Shown one piece after another: positions 38,898-51,050 of a stretch of 64,000 nucleotides of DNA (position 1 is its first letter; each line of letters opens with the position of its first letter). Below the pieces are notes generated by a model that was not told where the DNA came from, searched no databases, and saw only the letters and a list, made by a program, of their open reading frames with translations. The stretch is from NCBI GenBank assembly GCA_964019425.1, contig OZ025842.1:1-64000 (forward strand), read 5' to 3'. The DNA comes from Flectonema sp. DT1601 (Eukaryota > Euglenozoa > Diplonemea > Diplonemida > Diplonemidae). The translations under genes were made by a program, and so were the position numbers.

Positions 38898-40837
38898 CTT
38901 GAAAAGTCTTATAAAATAATGAAGTTTACAAACATCACATTCCTTGAACGGTTACCAGTTCACGGAGATTGCGAAGATCACTACCCCACATCCTTAATTT
39001 ATAGTAGCCTGGACAAAAGAATAAGAATACTTCACTATTGGATCGGGTCACTGAACAACTCCGATTCCGAACGCACAGCATTGGGGGGTTGGAGTCCCAG
39101 CTGGAGGGTTTCTATTCCCCTCCTTTAATTTTTTGCTACTCGTTTTCTTTTCTTTTTTTTGGTTCTAGGCTATCGCAGGCACAGCATTTCTCTGTAAATT
39201 GTCTTCTGTTTTGCTAACCTAGGCGACCGACAGATTGCCGAGAAAAAGCTAATCAAAAAAAAAAAAAAAAAAACGCAAACACGTGTGGGAGGAGAGTTGG
39301 TGAAGGGGAAGGAAATATTAGAAATAAAACAATCAACTACTACATTCCACAGGGAGACGTTCCCACTTTCTCCAACTGACGGAATGCGCTGGGATTCGTT
39401 TGTTATTTCTTCGTTTGATACGGTACTCCGAACTCATTAATCTGAAGATTACCTACCCACAGAGTGATTAACTATTTGGGTTATTGTAAAGGCTGTAGTA
39501 AGGCAACAGTCAGAACAATCACACGGAGTTGCGATTTTGATTTGCTTCCGAAAAACAAAAGAGGGGGGAAAAAAATGAACAGTGTGCCTACCGCTTTATC
39601 TTATGTAACTTTTTGGTGTGGTAATTGCATTGTGTGTCTGCATGAGGGAAATGGGGCTTTCAGAACTCAGCAGCACATATTTTTTTCTTTATAAAGGCTG
39701 GGGGAGAAAACGCCGTCGTTAGAGCGTAAATAAGTAAGCTAGGATATGGAAAGATTGGGTTCTTTGAAAGAAAAAGAAAAACAAACGCTGCTCTACCAGC
39801 ATCCGAATGTTGGATTTTTGGCAGTTCCAAACCGAAAGTAATCATACCAACGACAATAGCAGACAATGAAGGGAAATGTAAAGCAAATGTTGCCCCCCCA
39901 GTGACTTCACAGAAGCCAACAAATTTAAAAAAAAGGAGGGGAAGAAAGGAAAGATTTTATTTTTTTGAAGTCAGGGAACTATCTTAAGAAGATTTTTTAT
40001 TTTTTTTTTTTTTTTAAAATTTTTAATTTACTTTCGTTTTTTTTTTTTTTGTTTCGTTGCCTAAGACAAAATATAAATATTTCAAAAATAAATTATTGAA
40101 AGAGAGAGAAAAAAAGAGAGGGTGCGTTCGAAGTGTAATCCACTTGAACAGCAAAAGCTTTAAGTGAAAAAGAACACCGCACACTAACTTTGATTTAATT
40201 CACATGATAACATACAAACAGTTCAAATAGGCAGGTGAACGTACCTGAAAGAGACATGTAGAATAATATAAAAATAGAGAAATATTAACTCAGTGGTGTG
40301 TGTCGCTCAACAAAGGTACGGTGTCAAAACCAGTCGAATAAAACTAATAAAAGAAAACTTAAATTTTACTTCACATTTCTTCAAAGCCATTTTTTTATTT
40401 TATTTTTTATCATAAATGTTGTGCCACAAGTATTCTACGTTAGTTTTTTTTTTTACCTTTTGTAGTGATTGTCTGGATAGCTTTACAAACAGTTTGTTCC
40501 GAAGTTGATTTTAGGGAATCTATTTGATCCGTACTCGAACCCAAGCCCCACAACGCCAGTGAAGGAAACAGTGGAAAATCTTGTGCTTCACTGCAGGTGT
40601 TCTGAAGAATATGCAATCTTTTTTTATTTTTTTTTTTTATATATTTTTTGCTATGAAAAACCGTTTTTCTTACCTGAACCCCACCCACTGACTGGCTGCA
40701 TGAAAATGTGCATAAATAATAAGAAAAAGGGGGGCAATATCATAATGGAGAATGAAAGAGCTAGCGTGATAATTGGACGAAAATCACAAAAGATGTTCTA
40801 TGCAGCTAAGCAATGATCTTTTGGATTCGAAGAATAG

Positions 40838-40874
<37 letters not shown>

Positions 40875-41453
40875 ATTATTTCCTTTTTAATAAAAAAAGG
40901 AAAAAATGGAACGTAAACGTAAAAACTGCTGCACATTATCAAAATAATTCTCAAAAACTGAAAATTAGGAACTCCAAAAATCAGTTTTGAGTATCATGTC
41001 GACTGTTTTTTTTTTTTTTTTTTTTTTAATTTTATTTATTTTTTATTAAAATGATTGAAATGTACTGCTAACGAGAGTATCCAAACACAAGACCTGTCGT
41101 GTTATTCGTTGACTGATTCAATGAATATAACAGAAAAATTGATTCTAAAAAAAAAAGGGGAGGAAAACCTTCTTCACATCTACTAATTCGAGTATATTTC
41201 CATTTGAAGTGGAAAACCCTTGCAAGTCAGTTTTGAATAAAAAAACAAAACAAATTTGACAAATAAAGTTTCCAAAAAAAAAAAAAATAATAATAATAAT
41301 AAAACGTACTTGGTATTCTGTTTGACTAACTTTTGCTGTTGCTTAAGTCTCCGCAGAGTTAAACTACAGGAAACACTCACGGGAAGTGAGCTAGTGACCT
41401 GGTCACTGAATTAATTAAGATAACAAATAAAAATAAGACAAAGTCAGGCAGCA

Positions 41454-41489
<36 letters not shown>

Positions 41490-43764
41490 CGAATACAAAA
41501 CGAGAAATGCTGTGATTGAAATCACAAAAAGAAATCCAACCCGACTGCCATCTGAATGTGACTGCAGTCAGTTCCTTGTTCTGCTGGCATACCATCTTCG
41601 TTTACGCAGTAAGTAGGTGTCAATCTCATGCATTGTTGTTAACGTGTAATGATCTCGTCACTACTTCCGAGAAAATAAAAAAATAGCCGATAGCGCACAT
41701 TGTCTTCAACATAATTTAAAAAAAAAAAAAAAAAAAGATGATTTCCTCGAGACCTCACAGAGACGAATTACTCCACACTCAACACAAATTTCTTCCTAAT
41801 TTAGATTTCCAAAAGTAATAACACACCAAAGCAGAAGATGGCTGAGAAAAGAGATGAGAGAGAGCTAAAAACAGATTGCCGTAGAAGTGAAGAAGGTTTT
41901 CAGAATGAGAAGAGTCTCTCACCAATTCAGTTGATTTATAGAAAACGAGAAGATGCAAATCTTCTAAAGAAACTTCCAAAGAATCTTTTTTGGAAGAAAG
42001 TAATTTTTTTTTTTTTTTAAATAAAACAATATAAAAAAAAAAAAACAGTAAACAGTAAACATGATTTTGACTAAAAGAAAATATGCAAAACGTTCGCTTT
42101 TATTATTTATTTATTTATTATTTTTTTTTTAAAACAGAATATAAGTAAACACCCAATATTATACATACGTCGCTTAACATGAAGAAAGAAAACGGTAATG
42201 AAAAAAAAAGAAAAAAAAAAAAAAAAAAAATCGGGGGAAAGACTCCTCTTAAATGATCATAAAAACAGGTCGTCGTCTATTTATTTTATCTCTTATTGAT
42301 GCGACTTGCTAAACCCGCATGACAACAACCTGATAAATAAAAAAAAATATATATGCGAGATTTTTTTTTTTTTAAAAGTTAAAACATCTTTGATTACAGA
42401 GAGTTATCTATTTTGTTCCCCCCCATTTCTATTTATTTGTATTCTACCTTATTCTTGGCATATCATCATGTGTGCAACGTAATTAAAATAAAAATCAAAA
42501 AATATTTTGCTAAAGAGAAAAGGAAAAAAAAAGGGAGTGAGCGAGCGAGAGAGAAAAAAAATGCATAACAACGTTTGCGATATTGCCTTTAAAAAAAATA
42601 CGTCGTCCCATTCACTTTTTTATTTTATTTTGAAGAAAGCAACCATAATGATATTTGGTGCCAGAAATGGGAAAGAGAGCTACAAAGAGAGGAAGCAAAT
42701 CATATAAAAGTTAGATATGTTGCTGCAGATGAGACTGAATGAAATCTCTTTGTCGGGTAGTAAGAGTACGCTGCTAAGAAAAGAATATTGTAGCAGATAG
42801 CTTGAGAAGGATCGTTTTGATTTCTGAACCAATAGATAAAATAAAAAATATTACGTACACATGGCAGACAAAATCAAAATCAAAATCATTTTTTTTTTTT
42901 TTTTTTTTTGTAAAAAAAGAGAGATTTTAAGTTTCGGAAGTTATTTTTTTAAATTTGCTAACCGATAATAATATCACAGTCTCCACGTAAGAGTGACCAG
43001 CTATTCATTACAATACGGCTTTCCATTGATACACCTTGATACTATCACCCGATCAGTTCCAGCTAAGCAACTGCTCAGGGAATCGCAAGTTGTACTCTTT
43101 GGAGGGGGTTGGGGAGGGTAACTTGATACTATGATTTAAGAATGGAGGGATTACCTCTCAGCAGCTCTGTGACTGCCAAAAGTTGTTTTTTTTTTTTTTT
43201 TTAAATTTTTGGTTTTTTTTTTTTTTTTCCGATAAGTCGCGTTTCCAAGTTGGAAGCGTTATAATGTAAGTAGTTTTTTTCCCGCACAGCACTTGCCAAG
43301 CACCAGCTGTAGAAACCTTCCGATGAGAGTGTTCAATCTTTAGAATTCAAACATCTCGACACCAATCTCCGATAAAAATTGATTCACTCATTTCACCATC
43401 AAGGTTTCTAATCAACATTACACTACGAAGAACAGACAGGCTGGGGGAAAAAAAACGTATTCGTTTGCAGTTTTGTGTTCGCAAGAGAAACTGATAAATA
43501 TACAAAAAAAAAAAAAAAAAAAAAAATTATAATGCATGAAATTATTTTGTATGTTTAAATTAGCTTCACTACTTCATAACAATGTAATGTGTGATAAAAA
43601 AAAATAAAATAAAAAGAAACGTTTCTGTGACTATATAAGTCGCCACAAGAATACAATATTTGCTTGTGCTCAAAACCACTGGACCGAGCTGTGCTGCCCA
43701 ACATTCTTTTTGCTTTACAAAAGTTTGTTTGGTATTAAAGAACGCCCAAGAAAAAAATTCGCAC

Positions 43765-43795
<31 letters not shown>

Positions 43796-46700
43796 GAGAA
43801 AATACGGCATTGTTAGGAGGAGAACAGTCACTATTACGTGGAGACTGTGATTTTTTTTCTCTTCCTTTTTTTTTTTTTTTTTTTCCCTTCTTAAGAACAA
43901 GATATTCGTTTGTTGTCTGTTTTATTCTATTTTCTTATTTATTTTTCAGAGTTTTCGTTTTAGAAGAAGAAAAAAGAAAATGAGTAAGAGAAAAAAAAAA
44001 AAAAAAAACGACCGCTGTGTCCCCAACTCATTTACATAGCACCTGCCGAGGAAGTGACTTACTGTAGTAGGCATCCTTTTTTAGTATTTTTTTTTCTTCT
44101 TTTTTGTGATGTATTTTCATCGTGTGAAAAAAATCTTTTTTTTAAAAAAAAAAAAAAACACGACTGGAGCCACACAAGATGCGCACGAAGGTCTAAACTG
44201 GATACTGCCCATCACAAATATAGAACCCTCTCAGTGAGACTGACGAAATAAAAAACAAGAATTTGCTGATGACAAATAAACAACAAGAATCATAAAATAA
44301 AAACGAGAGAGGGGAAAGAGTCCTGAGTGGACCCCCTATGCGTTAATGAATGCATTTCAGTTTTTCTAAATTAAATACACAACACGAAATCTGAAAAGCA
44401 ATTTCAGCACATCATTTGCGAAATGAAGCAACTCCACAGCAGTGTAAGAACAGCTGCCAATTCCTTTTTTTTTTTTCAGGAACGACAATCTAAAAACAGA
44501 GAACGAGAACCTTTATTAGGATAAGAGTTTGTTTTGACAGCTACCATCTCAACATCAATAGAGCATAACATGTGCTTTGTATCTCAAAAATGAGAATATT
44601 TTGTTTGCTGATTTAAGTAATTTCGATAATTAAAACAAAAATCCGCGTCACAAAAAACAAAACAGATTGGGAGAGTGAGGGAAACGAGTGCTTTTTAGAA
44701 AAAACCCACGAGGAGGAGGAGGAGGATAAAAAGAGAATGGGACTAGCCAGTTGAGCAGTCCAAAAAAGAGGTTTTCTTTTTTCAAAAAATTCATTATTAT
44801 TCTTATTTTTTTTAAAAAAAAAAATTATTTGTTTCATTTCGAAAATGGAACAAATAAAAATCATAAATAGAATCCGGTACTTCGTAAAGCTTCAAATATG
44901 AATCCAGCTGGGAACTGACGTCAATAGCATTACCATATTCTATTAAAAAGTGAAGAGTAAGGATCAGGGTCAGAGACCAGAGATCGATCGCTTGGAACAT
45001 CCTTATTGAGTATTACAACGACTCCAGGCTCTTTCCTCACCACACGCTTTGACAGCATCTTAGTGAGAAATAACAAAAACTCAACTAGATTACTAGAAAC
45101 GAAAGAGTCCAGTCGGGGAGGGAATAAAAAAAAAAAAAAAAAAAAAAAGATTCTTTTTTTTCTGTTCAAAAAAAATCAGCCTCTTTTCAACATCAGTAAC
45201 ATTTAGTTCATAAATGCGGTTGGTACACACGGAAATCGACATTTCTGTTTTCTCTTGTTTTTTTTTTTAATTTTCTTTCTTTGTGGTCTTTCTCACCACG
45301 ATGGGAGGTAGATGAAACTAAAAGTACCGAAAGAGTACCAAGTGACTTGGCACGTGCGTTATAAAAGCAAACCAGACATAATTCAGTTAGTGACACTTTC
45401 CTGTACAACAAAGAATGAGCTGCCAACTGTCTTTGGTCCGGTCGCAGGATGCTCTTTACTCGGACTGTTGCCGAGGAAAGGCAACGGTTGGGAGGGGAAG
45501 AACCAAGCTGGTGAACAACAATAGGGCTACTGCACTTCATTCCAAATTTCTATTTCTGTTCTCGTCATTATTTTCTTTCAAAATCTGAGAGCATTAAATC
45601 CTTGTACTTTATCCAAGTTTTAATTTTCGGAATCTTTTTTTCTTTTTTTTTTGTAAACAACCGAGCTTGGGCCGGAAACCCCCGCCTGACGCAAACAGAT
45701 GACTACCCCTGCGAGAGGCAAAGGGCCCAAGTCGAGTCTCTTTTCCCAACTTGGAGGTGAAACGAATAAAAATGAACTGTCAACATAAGACAAGAGGATA
45801 TAAAAGATTATTAGTCAAGGTTGGATACTAAAACAAACAAACAAACAGAAAATAGCCGAATACAATAATAAAACACTTCTCTGTTGTTAAAAAAACTATT
45901 CTATTCACCGAATGAAGTGCAGAGCGGGAACGGGAGGAGCACACTGCAAAAATTGAGTTATCTCTGTTAGAATCTCGTAGTCGGTGCTGCAGTATGAAAC
46001 AATAAAAAGAAAAAGGAGACTAATCACTACTGCAATACGACGTCTACTCCACCACCCTTCAATATCCGCTGCCGTTGATTCAAGAAGTCGATTGCCTTGT
46101 TGCACTGTTCGAAAACCTATAGAAGTAACGAACTGAACTTTATAATAATAACTAATCTACAAAACGAATCCACCCCACAGACGGGTCAAAAAACAATCTC
46201 CTCAGCAACCAGCTTTCAAAGTATCGAGAGATGGCAGCAAAATAACATTCACTCAATAGAAAAAGACACAAAATAAATGAGGGAGAAAGTCCATTCCAAA
46301 CACCGCATTCTCTAGTACACCAACCACCTGTATGTGCGGTTTCTAGGTGTCTTGTCAGACAGCAGATGTGCTCTCTTGAATTATAGTCCTCCACACGAAA
46401 AAAAGAAAAATAACTTCTTTAAGACTTGGTAAAAGTTTTAACAGAAAAATTAACATGCAATCTGATACTTATGGGACGTGACTTGGGGATGGTGAAGAAG
46501 TAGTGACAGGGGTGTGAGTGAGAGGGAAAAACCAAACACACACACACACAACACACAATAAAAAAAAAAAAAGGAGCAATAATCCCCAAAAGCAGATATT
46601 GTTTCGAAAGAAAAAGTAAACAAACATCACCAGAAGAGAAATGATGACTCATATTCCTCCTCAGAAAAAGAGAACTAAAAAAATGAACAAAATTTCAGTT

Positions 46701-46963
46701 CCAAAATAGGAACTTTGTGTCAAATCTTCGTTGATCAAAAGCCACTCGATTGTCTAAACGAGGAACCAGTTCTCGGATAAGTAAATATAGTTATCGTGAG
46801 AGCAAAAAGAATTTACGAAACCAGATAATGAAAAGAAGTTTAATTTTTGTGTCGTCACAACACATGACGAGTGACGGGCAAGTACCGAAATAAACATTAA
46901 AATCAATATTAAAAAGACTTCAGACAATCAAAACGTGATGAGTAGCTAGTGGTAAATAATTTA
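38898..46963. other. 8-kb AT-rich, homopolymer-rich gene desert
   Basis: No long coding frame is present on either strand. Dozens of poly-A and poly-T runs of 12-35 nt occur, for example 39257-39273, 40000-40015, 40838-40873, 41454-41486, 42892-42910, 43502-43526, 43766-43786 and 45127-45148. Several short stretches look faintly coding on the minus strand (about 44840-45060 and 45905-46400) and might be exons of a gene with introns, but no family is recognised. Most of the ORFs here are built from Lys or Phe runs. It may be a long UTR, a non-coding transcript region or an unannotated multi-exon gene. Confidence 0.5.
45905..46105 (-). CDS. Possible terminal exon of a small membrane-anchored protein
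   Basis: The minus-strand frame reads QQGNRLLESTAADIEGWW, then SRRR, then the hydrophobic IAVVISLLFLFIVSY. This is the layout of a SNARE-like or tail-anchored protein: amphipathic helix, basic cluster, membrane segment. A splice-acceptor-like CTTCTATAG lies just upstream, near 46119. A segment ending at a donor-like CACATACAG|GTGG, near 46320, would join in phase. About 26 residues follow the membrane segment, which is unusual for a SNARE. This is weak evidence and the reading may be accidental. Confidence 0.2.
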   Translation of the reverse strand: MQQGNRLLESTAADIEGWWSRRRIAVVISLLFLFIVSYCSTDYEILTEITQFLQCAPPVPALHFIR

Positions 46964-48787
46964 TTAGGGAACAGTGAAGGCAGGTGTGACAGCGTCTTGT
47001 TGGTAAATCGGGTGCATCGGTGTCTCGACAGCTGAGGCGAGAAAGTTAAAAACTTCTGTTCGGAAGTTGGGATTTGGTGAAATTGGGCTTGGGCTAGTCA
47101 GGACCGCAGCAGCAGTTGGGTTCGGCAACGGTTGCTGCGGATTGTGAGGATAAAAACTAGCGATTGAGGTAGGTGCCGGAAGTGGAGGATTCGTTGCGTA
47201 AGGCGAGTGAGTTACTTCTACTTTCTTACTCAGCTGCTGTTGCTTAACAGATGTTGCTGGAGGAGTGTGCTGAGATAGCTGAAATGCGGATTGACAAACG
47301 TGAATGTTGTTACATTTCACTCCGTACTCGCAACGGTTTTCTCTGTGCAGTCTGCAAATCTTCCCACTTGCGAAACAAATAACTGAACCCCCTCCACCTG
47401 AATTCTTAACAGGTAATGACCTCAGTCCAGAAGTATCCGTCACGTACTTGGTGGGTATTTCCATTGCCTGACCAGCTTGCTTTGACCCCCATCGGATTCT
47501 AATGGTTACACCATCTCCTGGAGCTGACACTCTCTCAGGATCATGAAATGGACAACATGGAGAACCATATCTTAGCTTAGCGATGAATGGAGGGTCAACG
47601 TGTATCTGACGGCACTTGCGACCACTTTTACAGGTACCATCGAGGTAACGGAGACACAAGACTGGAGAATAGTTTTCTGCCTCGCGAGAGTACAGAGCGC
47701 GTCCCATGGTGGGTTCTGTTCTGTGGAATGGCAAAACGTACTTCATGTTGCTGTGTGGGTCGAAAACATTACGAAGCTCAACAACAAAGTTGGTACCGGT
47801 CGTGACAGTGTACCCGCCTCCAACTGAAGCCATTTCTCTTAACTTTGTAATCGCATCTCTCGATACGTGTAATTGATTACAAGCATTGTGAGCATTGCAC
47901 CCCCTGTGACCAGCCTTTCCACCCTTTTGGAATAACATACAAACAAATGATTGCTTCTTGACTCTGTAATCAGTCTTACCAACAGTATCTTCGATTAGTA
48001 TTAACGGGACCAGGTATCTTCCTTTATTTTGAGGATCATGAATAAGACAAGAATCAGTTCGATAGATTTCTTTGTTACCAACGAGGACAGTAGTTTGTCC
48101 GTCAGCAGTGTGAGTCTTGACCTGTCTGTGTAGGTAGCCAATGCGAAGACCACAAAGTTCGTGCCATTTAATGTGAGGCTGGTCATCTGATTGGACAGGT
48201 TGTGAAGGAGTTGCTTCCTGCGACTGTTGAACTTTTTTCAGTCTCGCAGATTCAGATACTGGAGAAGGAAGATAAGAAGAGAAAGGCTGCGGAATGTTCA
48301 AAACCTGCTGCTCCTGTTTGGGCTGACTTTCGAGGTCCGGCTTTGATTTTGTCGGGCCGGTCGGTGCGATAGTTCTTTCCATCCATCCGCCAGTCTCAAT
48401 CTCAGCGCATTCTTCTTCATTGAAAGAGTTGATTAGTAAACGGTCGACCATTTCCATATAAGGCTTTGATTCCATGGAACCAGTTTCTTTGTCATATTTC
48501 TTAAGAATCTTTCGACACCCTTCTCTGTTCATTCGCAAGAACTTCATCTTAGCCTGTACTTCAGGGACTCTGCATGGACACCCTTCCTGACAGTGTTGCT
48601 TTCCGTCGTCATGATTTCTTAAGAAGTCTTCCAATTTCCTCACTTCCGCCACGAATTGATCTAAAAAGCTGCCTGGCTCGTTGTATAACAAGTCTTTCAA
48701 CTTCTCATAATTTAAATACTTCGTTGTGTCGATCATTCCACTGTATGTGTCAGCATGCTCTGTGAGAGAGTTACCAAAACGAACCAT
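46964..48787 (-). CDS. SPX domain fused to CCCH zinc fingers
   Basis: The protein has 607 residues. The first 140 or so match an SPX domain. The start MVRFGNSL and the segment YLNYEKLKDLL fit its opening helices. The motif REGCRKILKKYDKETGS near residues 86-102 is the lysine-rich helix that binds inositol pyrophosphates in SPX proteins. A Pro/Gln-rich linker follows. Then come three C-x5-C-x3-H type fingers: C-x13-C-x5-C-x3-H near 281-305, C-x7-C-x5-C-x3-H near 374-392 and the same spacing near 473-491. CCCH fingers usually bind RNA. The C-terminus is Pro/Ala-rich and disordered. This pairing suggests phosphate-dependent control of RNAs, which is inference. The start is set by the SPX consensus. 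Confidence 0.8.
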   Translation of the reverse strand: MVRFGNSLTEHADTYSGMIDTTKYLNYEKLKDLLYNEPGSFLDQFVAEVRKLEDFLRNHDDGKQHCQEGCPCRVPEVQAKMKFLRMNREGCRKILKKYDKETGSMESKPYMEMVDRLLINSFNEEECAEIETGGWMERTIAPTGPTKSKPDLESQPKQEQQVLNIPQPFSSYLPSPVSESARLKKVQQSQEATPSQPVQSDDQPHIKWHELCGLRIGYLHRQVKTHTADGQTTVLVGNKEIYRTDSCLIHDPQNKGRYLVPLILIEDTVGKTDYRVKKQSFVCMLFQKGGKAGHRGCNAHNACNQLHVSRDAITKLREMASVGGGYTVTTGTNFVVELRNVFDPHSNMKYVLPFHRTEPTMGRALYSREAENYSPVLCLRYLDGTCKSGRKCRQIHVDPPFIAKLRYGSPCCPFHDPERVSAPGDGVTIRIRWGSKQAGQAMEIPTKYVTDTSGLRSLPVKNSGGGGSVICFASGKICRLHRENRCEYGVKCNNIHVCQSAFQLSQHTPPATSVKQQQLSKKVEVTHSPYATNPPLPAPTSIASFYPHNPQQPLPNPTAAAVLTSPSPISPNPNFRTEVFNFLASAVETPMHPIYQQDAVTPAFTVP

Positions 48788-49280
48788 CTTTTTTTGATAC
48801 TTTTTTCAAGAAATAATTAATAACTAAATAATTAAACCCCCCAAACAAAAAAAAACTAACACCACCGTCTCTCGACAATAGCACTTATCCTTTTAACCCT
48901 CCAACTGATCATAAAAGGGCAGTAATGAATTGAATTCTGTTAAAAAAAGAGAATAGAATGACGAAACACAACAACTCAAGCCTCCCAATAGCGATCTATA
49001 AGATAAATAACGAAGTACAACCAATAAAGGTATTTAAGAAACAAGAATGACTATTCTAACGTATTCTCTTTTGAGAAGTTATTTTGTTTTCTGTTTTTTT
49101 TATTTTTATTCTAATTTGTTAACAACCAAGCAGCGAACTGCGTAAATGACAATAATAACTTTTCTTTCTAACAAGATTTCTAAGGTACACGAGAGCTATT
49201 AAAGGAGAGCAGCAGATGGCGTACTTCTGCTGCGGTAGCTCATCTTCGAGTGTGATTCTCGAGAAATACAAAATTAATTA
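48788..49280. other. Intergenic, no gene seen
   Basis: This AT-rich spacer lies between the SPX-CCCH gene and the coiled-coil gene and should contain their 5' and 3' UTRs. No other signal is recognised. Confidence 0.45.
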
Positions 49281-51050
49281 TTAAAGAGGTCTGTTACCAG
49301 GTAGATGAAGAAGTCCTTCCCCAATAAGTGCCATCAGTGGAGCTGCGTCAACTGGTGAGACTGTTGGACATCTGGTTGGTGTTGAGTTGTATTTCCTATT
49401 TGTGTTTCTAATCATAATATCTGTTTGACCTCTGCAGGGTGTTGTTCGGAATCGATGATCAAGTTTACGAGAGACAGAATCCTCAGAACGGCTGACAGAC
49501 GAAGACGAAAGAATCTGACTCGAGTGAGAGATAGACGCTGGCCACAGTGAGGACTTGCTGCTCAGCTCCGGAGACAACGATGGTGCTGCACCTCCTTCGG
49601 TACTGTTACCGAGGCTACGAAAGTTAATATTTCTGTTGGTGTTGTTACTTCCGTCTTCACTAACTCGTTGAAATATTAAATCAGAGTCCCTGTCCCTGTC
49701 CCTTGTTAGCTGCGTCATCTCATCGCGTAGACGCTCCTGAAGTGCGTCCCTCAGGCGGCTGACTTCAACACTTTTTGATCGAAGTGCCCCATGCAACATC
49801 GTAACGTCTCGTGTTTCTTCACTAATGCGTCTCTTTATGTGATCGATCGTCGCATCTTCGACTCGCAGTGGGGAAGACATGTCTAAAGCTGAGTGACAAT
49901 TAATGTTCTTCGGAGAAAGTGGTGTTGGTGGTGTTAACGCAGTCCCGACATGTTTTTCTTCTTCAGTCTGACAAGACGCATTCTCCGTCACATAAATTAA
50001 TTTCTTCCTCGGAATCACAGGAATTCCGTCGTGGCTGCTTCTTTCGTTGACCAACTTTTGCATCAAAAGATCTTTTTCTTTGCTTACTGCGTCGTAGCGA
50101 ATTCGGACTGCGGTCAACTCATTCTTAATTTTTGAAAGTATCGAATCTTGCTCGAGGGCATTTCCCTGCATCGTGAGGAGTGCGGTCATGTCTTCTTTTT
50201 GTTTTTCTTTGTTGGAATCTTCTACGCCGCGAACTTTCTTTTTGTAATCGTCTTTACATTGACTGATTGCCTCCAAGTGATCAGATCTCACTTTGTGAAC
50301 TTCGTTAGTAGCGATGCGCATGTCGGCAGTCAGTTGCATTATCCTGTCCTGAAGTTCTGAAGTTTTATTTCTGTGAATTGCTGTCTGTTCTTCTGCTGCT
50401 TCTAAAGAATGAGTCAGAGAAAGTATTGTATCTCCGCGCTCACGGACAAGTTCTCGAAGTTCTGGAACAACTAAAGTCTCCTTTGCCAGGTCCGCAACAT
50501 TTTGTGTCAGTTTTTTGTTCTTTTCTTCCAAGTTCGCAATCTTCATCGTTTGCTCGTCGGATATCCTTCTCGAGGCAGACAGTTCGTTACTGCAAGATGC
50601 CAGAGATCCTTTTAGTTGTGAAATGTCATGTCGAAGTTCTTTCTGTTCGGAGTAAGATTCTAACTTAACGCGCTGAAGTACTTCGTGTGAGGAGATAGGA
50701 GAGTGCTGAGGCTGAATTAAACTGCTTTCTCGTTCCTTGAACGAAACTAAATTAGCCCGGCACTGCTCTAACTGTTGGGGTGTTGCGGTAAAGTTAACAG
50801 CAGAACCAATTGTTTGTAATACAGGTGCAGGAGGTGTTGTCGGAACTGGAGGAGGAGTGTTGACTAATAACTTGCTGTATTCCTCTTTTAACAACTCATG
50901 CCTTGAATCAAGAGCCTGGTATTCACTGCTCAGTTCTAATATCTTGACGCTGGCTGTTCTCGCATTCTCTGCTCTCGTATCCATTAAATCTGATACTCGA
51001 TTACTTGAAGGATGGTTTTGATGAGGACTCATCGAACTGCTGACAACCAT
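49281..51050 (-). CDS. Long coiled-coil protein of unknown function
   Basis: The protein has 589 residues and is predicted mostly coiled coil. Heptad-type sequence runs from about 25 to 60, from about 85 to 350 (for example LEEKNKKLTQNVADLAKE and KNELTAVRIRYDAVSKEKD) and again at about 410-455. A Pro-rich break lies near 66-80 (PPPVPTTPPAPV). The last 130 residues are Ser-rich and disordered. Proteins of this shape are often cytoskeletal, centrosomal or flagellar, but nothing specific is recognised. The kinesin and the DPY-30-like kinase in the same cluster would fit such a setting without proving it. Confidence 0.7.
   Translation of the reverse strand: MVVSSSMSPHQNHPSSNRVSDLMDTRAENARTASVKILELSSEYQALDSRHELLKEEYSKLLVNTPPPVPTTPPAPVLQTIGSAVNFTATPQQLEQCRANLVSFKERESSLIQPQHSPISSHEVLQRVKLESYSEQKELRHDISQLKGSLASCSNELSASRRISDEQTMKIANLEEKNKKLTQNVADLAKETLVVPELRELVRERGDTILSLTHSLEAAEEQTAIHRNKTSELQDRIMQLTADMRIATNEVHKVRSDHLEAISQCKDDYKKKVRGVEDSNKEKQKEDMTALLTMQGNALEQDSILSKIKNELTAVRIRYDAVSKEKDLLMQKLVNERSSHDGIPVIPRKKLIYVTENASCQTEEEKHVGTALTPPTPLSPKNINCHSALDMSSPLRVEDATIDHIKRRISEETRDVTMLHGALRSKSVEVSRLRDALQERLRDEMTQLTRDRDRDSDLIFQRVSEDGSNNTNRNINFRSLGNSTEGGAAPSLSPELSSKSSLWPASISHSSQILSSSSVSRSEDSVSRKLDHRFRTTPCRGQTDIMIRNTNRKYNSTPTRCPTVSPVDAAPLMALIGEGLLHLPGNRPL

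Noticed and set aside
45208-45540. Overlapping ORFs on both strands (110 and 70 codons)
   Set aside because: Neither strand shows a domain, and composition does not favour one over the other.
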